64,000 nt of DNA from assembly GCF_035503745.1 (NCBI RefSeq), contig NZ_DATJTC010000018.1, positions 1 through 64,000 on the forward strand, read 5' to 3'. The translations under genes were made by a program, and so were the position numbers. Below are positions 23,628 through 32,032 of the stretch, piece by piece (the stretch's first letter is position 1; every line of letters starts with the position of its first letter). The notes beneath the pieces are model-generated. The model did no database searches. It was given only the letters and a program-made list of their open reading frames with translations, and was not told the origin of the DNA. Origin of the DNA: Dyella_B sp035503745. GTDB taxonomy: Bacteria > Pseudomonadota > Gammaproteobacteria > Xanthomonadales > Rhodanobacteraceae.

Positions 23628-24680
23628 ATGACCCCTGCCGCCGCACCTCGTCCCATCCTGGGTATCGAAACGTCCTGTGACGAAACGGGCGTCGCGCTGC
23701 TGCGCTGGGAGCCGCGTGCGCCCGGGCATGGCCTGCTGGCGCATGCGCTGTACACCCAGATCAAGCTGCACGCCGATTACGGCGGCGTGGTGCCGGAACT
23801 GGCCAGCCGCGACCACGTGCGCAAGCTGCTGCCGCTGGTGCGCGAGGCGCTGGCGCAGGCGGGGCTGACCCCCGCCGAGCTTGGCGGCGTGGCCTATACC
23901 GCCGGCCCCGGTCTGGTCGGGGCGCTGCTGGTGGGCGCCGCCACCGGCCGCGCGATGGCGTGGGCACTCGGCGTGCCGGCGATCGGCGTCCATCATATGG
24001 AAGGCCACCTGCTGGCGCCGCTGCTGGAGGATGATCCGCCGCAGCCGCCGTTTGTGGCGCTGCTGGTCTCCGGCGGCCATTCGATGCTGGTGCACGTGCA
24101 GGCGGTCGGTCACTACCGGATTCTGGGCGATACCCTTGACGACGCGGCGGGCGAGGCGTTCGACAAGACCGCCAAGCTGATGGGCCTGCCATACCCCGGC
24201 GGCCCCGCGCTGGCGGCGCTGGCGGGCAGCGGCCGTCCTGGCGTGTTCCGCTTCTCGCGCCCGATGACCGATCGCCCCGGCCTGGATTTCAGCTTCTCGG
24301 GCCTCAAGACCCAGGTACTGCTGGCCTGGCAGCAGTCCGACCAGGGCGAACAGACCCGCGCCGACATCGCGCGGGCTTTCGAGGAAGCCATTGTCGACAC
24401 GCTGTTGATCAAATGCCGCCGCGCGCTTGCCGAAACCGGCAGCCGGCGGCTGGTGATCGCCGGTGGCGTTGGCGCCAACCGCCGCCTGCGCGAAGAACTG
24501 GCCGCGGCAGGGACGAAGGACGGCTTCAAGACCTATTTTCCGCGCCTGCAGTTTTGCACCGACAACGGCGCGATGATCGCGCTGGCCGGCGCGATCCGTC
24601 TTGCGCACGGCCAGCATCAGGACGCATCGGTGCAGGTGTTTCCACGCTGGGACCTGCAAACCCTGCCACCCGCGGCCTGA
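23628..24680 (+). CDS. tsaD: tRNA N6-adenosine threonylcarbamoyltransferase
   Basis: The 350-residue ASKHA-fold protein has ILGIETSCDETGVAL at the N-terminus, the metal-binding HHMEGH (His123, His127), GGHSML, FSFSGLKT and the C-terminal TDNGAMIA. With TsaB, TsaC and TsaE it adds threonylcarbamoyl to A37 of ANN-decoding tRNAs. The start ATG at 23628 begins the conserved domain; the upstream extension of 32 residues has no family counterpart. It is divergent from rpsU, the usual neighbour arrangement. Confidence 0.97.
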   Translation: MTPAAAPRPILGIETSCDETGVALLRWEPRAPGHGLLAHALYTQIKLHADYGGVVPELASRDHVRKLLPLVREALAQAGLTPAELGGVAYTAGPGLVGALLVGAATGRAMAWALGVPAIGVHHMEGHLLAPLLEDDPPQPPFVALLVSGGHSMLVHVQAVGHYRILGDTLDDAAGEAFDKTAKLMGLPYPGGPALAALAGSGRPGVFRFSRPMTDRPGLDFSFSGLKTQVLLAWQQSDQGEQTRADIARAFEEAIVDTLLIKCRRALAETGSRRLVIAGGVGANRRLREELAAAGTKDGFKTYFPRLQFCTDNGAMIALAGAIRLAHGQHQDASVQVFPRWDLQTLPPAA

Positions 24681-24703
24681 CCGCGCCGCATTTGCGAGCA
24701 CGC

Positions 24704-25063
24704 ATGGATATTGTTTTCATCGAAGACCTGCGCATCGACGCCGTCATCGGCATCTACGACTGGGAACGGCGCGTGCGCCAGACATTGTCGTTGGACATCG
24801 AGATGGCGTTCGACAACACCGTGCCCGCCGCCAGCGACGACATCGCGCACACGCTCAATTACAAGGACGTGTCCAAGCGGCTGATCACCTATGTGGGCCA
24901 ATCCAGCTTCGGCCTGGTGGAAACGCTGGCCGAGCGCTGCGCCGGCATCATCCGCGACGAATTCGGCGTGGCGTGGGTGCGGCTCAAACTCTCCAAGCCC
25001 GGTGCCGTGCGCGGTGCGAAGGCGGTGGGCGTGTGTATCGAACGCGGCAAGCGGCCCGACTGA
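24704..25063 (+). CDS. folB: Dihydroneopterin aldolase
   Basis: This 119-residue protein has MDIVFIEDLRIDAVIGIYDWERR, the FolB N-terminal signature, then NYKDVSKRL, ETLAERCAG and a C-terminal LSKPGAVRGAKAVGV. The tunnel-fold enzyme cleaves dihydroneopterin to 6-hydroxymethyl-dihydropterin and glycolaldehyde. Its stop overlaps the folK start (TGATG), so consecutive folate steps are translationally coupled. It lies 23 bases after tsaD. Confidence 0.95.
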   Translation: MDIVFIEDLRIDAVIGIYDWERRVRQTLSLDIEMAFDNTVPAASDDIAHTLNYKDVSKRLITYVGQSSFGLVETLAERCAGIIRDEFGVAWVRLKLSKPGAVRGAKAVGVCIERGKRPD

Positions 25064-25551
25064 TGCCTCGGGTTTATCTGAGCCTGGGTTCCAACCAGGA
25101 CCCGCACCGTTATCTGCCGGCGGCGCTGGACGCATTGCGTGCGCGTTTCGGCGCGCTGGACGTGTCGCCGGCCTATCGCAGCGCCGCGGTCGGATTCGAC
25201 GGGCCCGACTTCATCAACCTCGCCGTGGGCCTGGACACCGATCTCTCGCCCGCCGCGCTGAACGACTGGCTGCACGCGCTGGAAGACCGCCATGGCCGCC
25301 GCCGCGACGTGCCGCGCTACGCCGACCGCACGCTCGACCTGGACATCGTGCTTTACGACGATCTGGTGACGCAGGGCGCGGGGCATCTGGATATTCCGCG
25401 CAAGGAGCTCAAGCATGCGTTCGTGCTCAAGCCGATCGCCGACATCGCGCCCACGCTGCATCACCCGGTGAGCGGACGCACGATGGCGCAGTTATGGGCG
25501 GAGTTTCCCGCCGAACGCGAGCCGCTGGTCATCGAACCCCTGCAGGCGTAA
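25063..25551 (+). CDS. folK: 6-hydroxymethyl-7,8-dihydropterin pyrophosphokinase
   Basis: The 162-residue protein begins VYLSLGSNQDPHRYLPAALDALR and contains HGRRRDVPRYADRTLDLDIVLYDD, the HPPK signature with the two metal-binding aspartates, and IPRKELKHAFVLKPIADIAP. It transfers pyrophosphate from ATP to the product of FolB. Length and motifs are normal. Confidence 0.96.
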   Translation: MPRVYLSLGSNQDPHRYLPAALDALRARFGALDVSPAYRSAAVGFDGPDFINLAVGLDTDLSPAALNDWLHALEDRHGRRRDVPRYADRTLDLDIVLYDDLVTQGAGHLDIPRKELKHAFVLKPIADIAPTLHHPVSGRTMAQLWAEFPAEREPLVIEPLQA

Positions 25552-25627
25552 GACTTGCGCAAGGTGCCCGGCGCATCGGCGCGATAGGCGCTATGCTGGT
25601 ACGCGGGGACATCACAGGGGGATGATC

Positions 25628-26488
25628 ATGGCGGGCAAGTTCGCACGCAGTTGGGCATTGCTGAAAGCGAGCGCGCAGGTGTTGCGCTCGGACAAATCGC
25701 TGCTCGTGTTTCCGTTGTTGTCGGGCATCTGCACGTTGATCGTGGCGGCGACGTTTCTTACGCCGGTGGGCATCGAGTATCTCAACGACGAGCGCATCCG
25801 TTCCTACGGCATGGCGCATCATGTCGCGCCGTCGCACTATGTATTTCTGTTCCTGTTTTATCTGGCGCAGTACACGGTCATCATCTTCTTCAATACGGCC
25901 CTGGCCAGCGTTGCGACGGCGCGTTTGCGCGGCGATGAGGCGAGCGTCTCCGACGGCCTGGCGGCGGCGCGTTCGCGCCTGGGCTCCATTCTTGGCTATG
26001 CGGTGATTGCCGCCACCGTGGGCGCACTGCTGCGCAGCCTGCAGCAGCGCGCCGGTTGGCTTGGGCGCCTCGTGGTGGGCATGCTCGGCCTGGCCTGGAC
26101 GGTGGCCACGTTTCTGGTCGTGCCGGTGCTGGCGAACGAAGACGTGGGACCGCTGCAAGCCGTGCAGCGCAGCGTGGAACTGCTCAAGCGAAGCTGGGGC
26201 GAAAACCTGATCGGCAACGCCGGCATTGGCTTTGCCTTCGGTTTCATCACGATGGCGGCCGTGCTTGTGGTGGTGCTGCTGGTGATGGCCGCGGCCAGTG
26301 CGCATTCGATCGCGCTGATGGTGCTGGTGTTCGCGCTGGCGCTTATCGGTCTGGCGCTGCTGGGCATGGTGCAGTCGTCGCTGCAGGTGATCTACGCCGT
26401 CGCCCTGTATCGCTTCGTGGACGAAGGGGAAACCGGCGGCGGCTTCGATCAGGCCATGCTGGAAAGCGCGTTCCGTTCGCGCTACTGA
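25628..26488 (+). CDS. DUF6159 family membrane protein
   Basis: The 286-residue protein starts MAGKFARSWALLKASAQVLRSDKSLLVFPLLSG, typical of this uncharacterised membrane family, and has about six hydrophobic helices with ALYRFVDEGETGGGF near the end. I chose ATG 25628 because AGGGGG (25616-25621) stands six bases before it; an in-frame ATG at 25622 abuts that site. The function is unknown. It lies 76 bases after folK and is convergent with the pteridine reductase gene, whose stop directly abuts its own. Confidence 0.8.
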   Translation: MAGKFARSWALLKASAQVLRSDKSLLVFPLLSGICTLIVAATFLTPVGIEYLNDERIRSYGMAHHVAPSHYVFLFLFYLAQYTVIIFFNTALASVATARLRGDEASVSDGLAAARSRLGSILGYAVIAATVGALLRSLQQRAGWLGRLVVGMLGLAWTVATFLVVPVLANEDVGPLQAVQRSVELLKRSWGENLIGNAGIGFAFGFITMAAVLVVVLLVMAAASAHSIALMVLVFALALIGLALLGMVQSSLQVIYAVALYRFVDEGETGGGFDQAMLESAFRSRY

Positions 26489-27235
26489 TCAGATCGACAC
26501 GCTGCGCCCGCCGTCCACGCGGATGATCTGTCCGGTGACGAAGGGCGCGTCGCGCAGCAGCCATAGCACCGCGCTGGCGACGTCTTCGGGCGTGCCGGCG
26601 CGGCCCAGCGGCGTGCGCGCCATCATCGCCGCCTGGTCGTCGTAGGACTTACCGTCGCTGGGCCACAGCACCGCGCCGGGCGCGACGCCGTTGACGCGGA
26701 CCTCCGGCGCCAGATCCAGCGCCAGCGTGCGCGTCATCGCGGCCAGCGCGCCTTTGGCCATTACGTAGATCGGGTGGTCGGCGATCGCGCGTTCGGCGTA
26801 GATGTCCACCAGGTTCACGATCGCGCCGTGCGCGCTGCGTAGGGCCGGCAATGCGGCCTGCGCAAGAAAGAACGGCGCCTGCGCATTGGAGGCGAACAGC
26901 TCGTGCCATTGCGCGGCGTCCGCGTGGCCGATCGGCGTGGGATAGAACGCCGAGGCGTTGTTGACCAGCGCGTCCAGGCGTCCGTAGCGTGACAGCGTGT
27001 CGTCGACCAGTTTGGACAGGGCCGGGATGTCGGCCAGCTCCGCTTGCAATATCAGTACGCTGTCGGCGCGTTGCGCGTGCAGTTCGGCGGCCAGCGCCTG
27101 GGCCTGGGCGATCGAATGGCGGCAATGCAGCGCCAGGTCGTAGCCGGCGGCATGCAGGCTGCGCGCGAGCACCGCGCCCACGCGTTTGGCGCCGCCGGTG
27201 ATCAGCGCGACCGGTCGCGCATGCAACGTACTCAT
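26489..27235 (-). CDS. Pteridine reductase (FolM/PTR1-like SDR)
   Basis: This 248-residue short-chain dehydrogenase has TGGAKRVG (13-20) rather than the usual TGxxxGxG, NNAS (92-95), and a catalytic set Asp144-Tyr157-Lys161. The Asp in place of Ser and its 13- and 17-residue spacing to Tyr and Lys equal those of Leishmania PTR1 (D181, Y194, K198). It probably reduces dihydrobiopterin/dihydrofolate-type pterins with NADPH. The location next to folB and folK supports a pterin role. The C-terminal TGQIIRVDGGRS closes the fold. Confidence 0.88.
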   Translation of the reverse strand: MSTLHARPVALITGGAKRVGAVLARSLHAAGYDLALHCRHSIAQAQALAAELHAQRADSVLILQAELADIPALSKLVDDTLSRYGRLDALVNNASAFYPTPIGHADAAQWHELFASNAQAPFFLAQAALPALRSAHGAIVNLVDIYAERAIADHPIYVMAKGALAAMTRTLALDLAPEVRVNGVAPGAVLWPSDGKSYDDQAAMMARTPLGRAGTPEDVASAVLWLLRDAPFVTGQIIRVDGGRSVSI

Positions 27236-27290
27236 GCCGGGGCTCCACTAACGGCGTCGGCGCGCAGCTTGACGCAAACGGTGCGCGGCG

Positions 27291-27983
27291 TCATCCCTGC
27301 GCGCGGTGTTCGCGCGTAGCCGGGACTTCTTGCGATACCACCACCGCATGCACCGGTGTCGTATCGTCGGCGACGCCGATCTCGTTCTTGAGCATCGCGA
27401 TCGCGGTGGCTGCCACCTGGCGCGTGTCGTAATACGCATAGCCGCCCACGCCGATCGCGCCGATCACCGGCATCCAGCGCGACAGACCTTCGCCCAGCGC
27501 GCGCTGGGTGACCTTCACGCCGATCTGCTTGGCCACCCGTTCGATCACGCCGTAGGAGAGCCGCCGGAAGATCAACCGATCGCCCAGCCGCACCACCAGG
27601 TCGCGAAACGCCTGCGCGGAGGTGTGCCGAAACAGGCACCACAGCATCTGCTCGCGGCCCAGCTCCGCGTGCTTGCCGTAGGCGGCGGCGATGTCGCTGA
27701 CCAGCTGTGCCTGGATTTTCCAGATCGAGATCAGTTCGGGCAGGATGGTGAGCCAGCCCAGCGGCCCCGGCGGTAGCGCCAGCGTGCCGGCAGTGAGCGC
27801 GGCACGCTGCGCGGCGCGGCCGGTGAGGCGGCGCGCCTGGGCGTCCGGATCGGCGGCGCCGTGCACCTTGCTGTCGGGGATCTGGCTGACGAAATCGATA
27901 ATCGCCCGCGTGACCCGGTTGCTGGCTTCGTCCTGCTGGATGACAGCCGGGAGATGGGCGGGGGAGGCGGTGGGCTCGGTCAT
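27291..27983 (-). CDS. EcsC-family-like protein
   Basis: The 230-residue protein has a Gly/Pro-rich hydrophobic centre, LTAGTLALPPGPLGWLTILPEL, followed by QLVSDIAAAYGK, similar in wording to the EcsC family, and a second hydrophobic patch, WMPVIGAIGVGGYAYYDTRQVA. No catalytic motif is recognised and the role is unknown. The start ATG at 27983 has AGGAG six bases upstream; the longer frame is not supported. It lies 55 bases upstream of the pteridine reductase on the same strand. Confidence 0.6.
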   Translation of the reverse strand: MTEPTASPAHLPAVIQQDEASNRVTRAIIDFVSQIPDSKVHGAADPDAQARRLTGRAAQRAALTAGTLALPPGPLGWLTILPELISIWKIQAQLVSDIAAAYGKHAELGREQMLWCLFRHTSAQAFRDLVVRLGDRLIFRRLSYGVIERVAKQIGVKVTQRALGEGLSRWMPVIGAIGVGGYAYYDTRQVAATAIAMLKNEIGVADDTTPVHAVVVSQEVPATREHRAQG

Positions 27984-28130
27984 GCCGTGCTCCTGGTCGG
28001 GATGCCCCGGATCATAGTCCGCGCGCGCGACTTTCCGATGAGAGCCGGGTGAACCGCGCACATCCGGCGGCCGGGGCCGGGAGAACAAGGCGGGCATGAC
28101 TTCTGGGACGGGCGCAGGCTCGTGACGGAA

Positions 28131-28142
28131 ATGTTATAACAT
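28131..28142. promoter_or_regulatory. Zur-like operator in front of a TonB receptor
   Basis: ATGTTATAACAT is a perfect 12-base palindrome preceded by GAA (28128-28130), resembling the GAAATGTTATA half-site of gammaproteobacterial Zur boxes. It lies 44 bases before the receptor ATG at 28187, a typical operator position. The AT-rich palindrome stands out from the GC-rich surroundings. Confidence 0.5.
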
Positions 28143-28186
28143 ATCGAGCTTGATTCCCCGACCATGCCGCCCCGGAACCCTTTTGC

Positions 28187-30409
28187 ATGAAATTGTCTCC
28201 GCTTGCCCTTGGCCTGAGCCTCGCGCTGTACACCGCGGCCAGCTATGCCAGTACCGCCACCACCACGGCTCCCGCCGCGTCGCCGGCCACGGCGCCCGCC
28301 ACGCAACCGGCCGGCACGGTGGGGGGTGATGACGCCGCGGCGGACGACAACGACAGCAGCGGCAACCGCAATCGCCGCGCCAAGGCCAAGCAGCTGAGCG
28401 CGGTGAACGTGAATGCGGCGCTGGACATAGCGCGCAATTCACTGTCGCCCGGTACCGGCAGCAGCCAGTACGTGATTTCCGCCAAGGACATCCAGGCGCT
28501 GCCGCTAGGCGATTCCACGCCGATGAACCAGGTGCTGCTGCAGGCGCCGGGCGTGGTGCAGGACTCCTTTGGCCAGCTGCACGTGCGCGGCGACCACGCC
28601 AATCTGCAATACCGCATCAACGGCATCATGATTCCCGAGTCGATTTCCGGCTTCGGCCAGACGCTGGATCCACGCACGATCCAGAGCGTCACGCTGCTGG
28701 ACGGCGCGCTACCGGCGCAATACGGCGAACGCACTGCGGCGGTGGTGGATATCACCACCAAGACCGGCGCGGACCTGGGTAATGGCGGCACGGTAGGCAT
28801 CACCGGCGGCTCCTACGGTACGGTCAATCCGTTTGCCTCGATCTGGGGCGGCAGCGGCAAATGGAACTATTTCCTTACCGCCAACTACCTGGAAAACAAC
28901 GTCGGCATCGAGAACCCCACGGCGAGCAAGGATCCGATCCACGACCGCACCAACCAGGTGAAGGCGTTCGGCGACGTGTCGTATCTGATCGACAACGACA
29001 CGCGCCTTAGCGTGATGTTCGGCGTCACCGACAACCGCTTCCAGATTCCCAACAATCCGAACCAGACACCGCAGTTCGGCTACCTGGACGTTACCAACTT
29101 CAACTCCGCCGACCTGGACGAGCGCCAGGACGAACAGACACGCTTCGGCAACGTCGCGCTGCAGGGCAAGTTCGGCGACACCAACTACCAGGTATCGGTG
29201 GGCGAGCGCTACAGCAGCCTGCAGTATTACCCCGACGACATCGGCGACCTGATGTTCAACGGCGTCGCAGCACAGATCAACCAGGGCGATCGCGCCACCA
29301 CGCTGCAGGCCGATTTCTCGATGCCGTGGGCGAGCGACCACACGCTTCGCTACGGTTTGTACAGCGAGCTGGACCGTGCCTACACCAACACCTCCTCGCT
29401 GGTATTTCCCACCGACGCCGAGGGCAACCAGGCCAGCACGGTACCGTTTGGCGTCTTCACCAGCGATCGCATCCTGGCCAAGACCGATGCGGCCTACATC
29501 CAGGACGAATGGGACATCAGCGACAATTGGACGCTGAACTACGGCCTGCGCGGCGATCGCTACGAGGCCTTCCGCGAAGAGAGCCAGCTGAGCCCGCGCG
29601 TGGGCGTGGTCTGGCAGGCCACCGACAGCACCACCGTGCACGCCGGTTATTCGCGCTACTTCACGCCGCCGCAGACCGAGCTTATTTCTACCGAGAACAT
29701 CGCCCAGTTTGCCAACACCACCAATGCGGTGAAGGACTACGGCAACAACACGCCGCTGACCGAGCGTTCCAACTACTACGACCTGGGCGTGCAGCAGAAC
29801 ATCGGTCCGCATTGGACCGTGGGCCTGGACAACTACTACCGCCAGGTCGACCGCCTGCAGGACGAAGGCCAGTTCGGCACGGCGCTGATCTATTCTACCT
29901 TCAACTACAAGTACGGCAAGGTGCGCGGCAACGAGTTCAGCGTCAACTACGACAACGGCCCCGTCACCGCCTACTTCAACTTCTCCTTCAGCCGCGCCAT
30001 GGGCAAGGATGTCATCACCAGCCAGTACAACTTCGCGCCCGACGAGCTGGCCTACATTGCCAACAACTATATCCATCTGGACCACGACCAGAAGTACACC
30101 TCCTCGGGCGGCATCAACTACGCGATCGACGACAGTACCAAGGTGGGCACCGACTTCCTGTTCGGCACGGGCCTGCGTGAAGACGGCCTGGTACCCAACG
30201 GCCTGTCGGTGCCCTCGTACTTCCAGCTCAACCTGGACGTGTCGCACGACTTCAACTTGGACAGCTTCGGCAAGCTGCACACCTCGCTGGCGCTGATCAA
30301 TGCACTGGACCGCAGTTTCATCCTGCGCAGCGGTACCGGCGTGGGTGTGGGCGCGCCGCAGTACGGGCCGCGCCGCGGCCTGTACCTGACGCTGTCGAAG
30401 GATTTCTAA
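28187..30409 (+). CDS. TonB-dependent outer-membrane receptor
   Basis: The 740-residue receptor has a signal peptide (cleavage near ASYAS), an Ala/Thr/Pro-rich spacer, a plug domain (about 75-190) with VISAKDIQALPLGDSTPMNQVLLQAPGV and VTLLDGALPAQYGERTAAVVDITTKTG, and a beta-barrel ending in LYLTLSKDF with a C-terminal aromatic. It would import a TonB-energised substrate. The Zur-like palindrome upstream points to zinc as an inferred ligand, although no His-rich loop is evident. It ends at a pair of strong hairpins facing the convergent protease gene. Confidence 0.88.
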   Translation: MKLSPLALGLSLALYTAASYASTATTTAPAASPATAPATQPAGTVGGDDAAADDNDSSGNRNRRAKAKQLSAVNVNAALDIARNSLSPGTGSSQYVISAKDIQALPLGDSTPMNQVLLQAPGVVQDSFGQLHVRGDHANLQYRINGIMIPESISGFGQTLDPRTIQSVTLLDGALPAQYGERTAAVVDITTKTGADLGNGGTVGITGGSYGTVNPFASIWGGSGKWNYFLTANYLENNVGIENPTASKDPIHDRTNQVKAFGDVSYLIDNDTRLSVMFGVTDNRFQIPNNPNQTPQFGYLDVTNFNSADLDERQDEQTRFGNVALQGKFGDTNYQVSVGERYSSLQYYPDDIGDLMFNGVAAQINQGDRATTLQADFSMPWASDHTLRYGLYSELDRAYTNTSSLVFPTDAEGNQASTVPFGVFTSDRILAKTDAAYIQDEWDISDNWTLNYGLRGDRYEAFREESQLSPRVGVVWQATDSTTVHAGYSRYFTPPQTELISTENIAQFANTTNAVKDYGNNTPLTERSNYYDLGVQQNIGPHWTVGLDNYYRQVDRLQDEGQFGTALIYSTFNYKYGKVRGNEFSVNYDNGPVTAYFNFSFSRAMGKDVITSQYNFAPDELAYIANNYIHLDHDQKYTSSGGINYAIDDSTKVGTDFLFGTGLREDGLVPNGLSVPSYFQLNLDVSHDFNLDSFGKLHTSLALINALDRSFILRSGTGVGVGAPQYGPRRGLYLTLSKDF

Positions 30410-30430
30410 AGCCCCTGCGCATGGAGATAC

Positions 30431-30500
30431 CGCGCCCGCTTCGTCGAAGGGGCGCGTGTATCGATCGCGATGGGGTCATGGCGGCCGCGGCCGCCATGAC
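30431..30500. terminator. Paired hairpins between convergent genes
   Basis: CGCGCCC/GGGCGCG with an inner CTTCG/CGAAG pairing (30431-30456) is followed by a perfect 26-base palindrome at 30475-30500, arm GTCATGGCGGCCG. They separate the TonB receptor (plus) from the S41 protease (minus) and probably terminate both. There is no T run on either side. Confidence 0.45.
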
Positions 30501-30533
30501 GATGATGCGAAGGCGGCTATCGGGCCTGCCTGC

Positions 30534-31925
30534 TCAATGCGCGGCGGGCACGGGCACGCCCGCGTCGCGGCGCAAAGCAAGGCCCTTGAGGATGTTCAGC
30601 GCTTGCGACAGCGCGTAGTCGGTCGTGGCGAGTTTTTCGTTCTCGGCGCTGCCGTCGTTGTTGATGTCCGAACCCTTGGCCACCGTTTCATTGGCCAGGT
30701 GGTGCGGCAGGTCCGCTTCGGAACTGATGGCGTCGTTCGAATCGTCCACCTTGGCCACGGTCAGGTCGCCCAGCGCAATGTCGGGCTTGATCCCCTCGGC
30801 CTGGATCGAGGTGCCGTTGGGCGTGTAATAGCGCGCCGTGGTCAGCTTGACCGCGTGGTCGGCATCCAGCGGCAGCACGGTCTGCACCACGCCCTTGCCG
30901 AAGGTGCGCCGGCCCACGATCAGGGCGCGATGGTTGTCCTTCAGTGCGCCGGAGACGATTTCCGCCGCCGAGGCGGTGCCGTTGTCGGTCAATACCACCA
31001 TCGGCGCGCCGTTGAGCAGGTCGCCCGGGTGCGCGCTGAAGGTGAGGTTGGAATCGGGCAGGCGCCCGCGCGTGGTGACAATGGTGCCCGAATCGAGGAA
31101 GTCGTCGCTAACGCTCACCGCGGCAGTCAGCAGGCCGCCTGGATTGGAGCGCAGGTCCAGGATGGCGCCCTTCTGCGGCCCCTTTTTCTGCAACAGCTCG
31201 CCCAGCTTTTTTTCCAGGTCGCTGGCGGTGTCGTCCTGGAACTGGCTGATGCGGATGTAGACATAGCCGGGCTCAAGCTCGCGCACCTTCACGCTGGTCA
31301 TCGAGATGCGCTCGCGCGTCAGCGTCATGCTGACCGGCTGCTGCGCCTTCTCGTGCAGGATGCCAAGCGTGATCTTGGTGCCGGGGTCGCCGCGCAGCGC
31401 GTCGAACATGTCGTCGATGTTGTCGGGCGTGATGGTCTTGCCGTTGATCGAGGTGATCACGTCGCCCGGCTTGATGCCGGCGCGCGAGGCCGGCGTGTCG
31501 TCGATCGGCGAGACGATGCGCAGCATGCCGTTGTCTTCCATTACCTCGATGCCCAGGCCGCCGTATTGGCCGGTGGTGTCTTCGTCCAGCTCCTGCAGGC
31601 CCTCCTTGTCGAGGTAGGCGCTATGCGGGTCCAGGCCGGCGAGCATGCCCTTGATCGCGTCGGTCATCAGGGTCTTGTTGTCCACCTTCTCGACGTAGGC
31701 CTGGCGGATGATCTGATAGACGTGGGCGAAGTTGCGCACGTCCTCCATATCGACCTGGTCGGCGGCCGCGCTGCTCGATGCCTTGGCCGGGCTTGCGCTC
31801 TCCTGCGGGGCGGCCTGCGCCGGCGTTTCCGCGGGAGCCTTGGGCGAGGTTTGCGGGGCAGCCTGCGCGTGCAGCAGGGGTGCCGCAAGGATCAGGGCGA
31901 GCAGGCAGTAGCGGGGAAGACGCAT
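30534..31925 (-). CDS. S41 family C-terminal processing protease (CtpA/Prc type)
   Basis: This 463-residue exported protease has a signal peptide (cleavage near LHAQA), an Ala/Pro/Ser-rich linker, a PDZ domain (about 112-200, with GLGIEV and IKPGDVITSINGK) and the S41 domain with Ser319 in NGTASAAEI and Lys344 in GRRTFGKG forming the Ser-Lys dyad. It would cleave periplasmic proteins or peptidoglycan enzymes. It lies 107 bases downstream of the EnvC gene on the same strand, a common pairing with cell-wall hydrolase control. The start is ATG 31925; the upstream extension lacks signal character. Confidence 0.93.
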   Translation of the reverse strand: MRLPRYCLLALILAAPLLHAQAAPQTSPKAPAETPAQAAPQESASPAKASSSAAADQVDMEDVRNFAHVYQIIRQAYVEKVDNKTLMTDAIKGMLAGLDPHSAYLDKEGLQELDEDTTGQYGGLGIEVMEDNGMLRIVSPIDDTPASRAGIKPGDVITSINGKTITPDNIDDMFDALRGDPGTKITLGILHEKAQQPVSMTLTRERISMTSVKVRELEPGYVYIRISQFQDDTASDLEKKLGELLQKKGPQKGAILDLRSNPGGLLTAAVSVSDDFLDSGTIVTTRGRLPDSNLTFSAHPGDLLNGAPMVVLTDNGTASAAEIVSGALKDNHRALIVGRRTFGKGVVQTVLPLDADHAVKLTTARYYTPNGTSIQAEGIKPDIALGDLTVAKVDDSNDAISSEADLPHHLANETVAKGSDINNDGSAENEKLATTDYALSQALNILKGLALRRDAGVPVPAAH

Positions 31926-32032
31926 GGGGCAGCTCCACAGAAAAATCACGCGGCGACGTGCGTAGGACCGCTGCACACCGCCAGAATTCAGTCCTAAAGA
32001 ATACGCCGATCGCCGTTGACTGGGCGTGGGCA

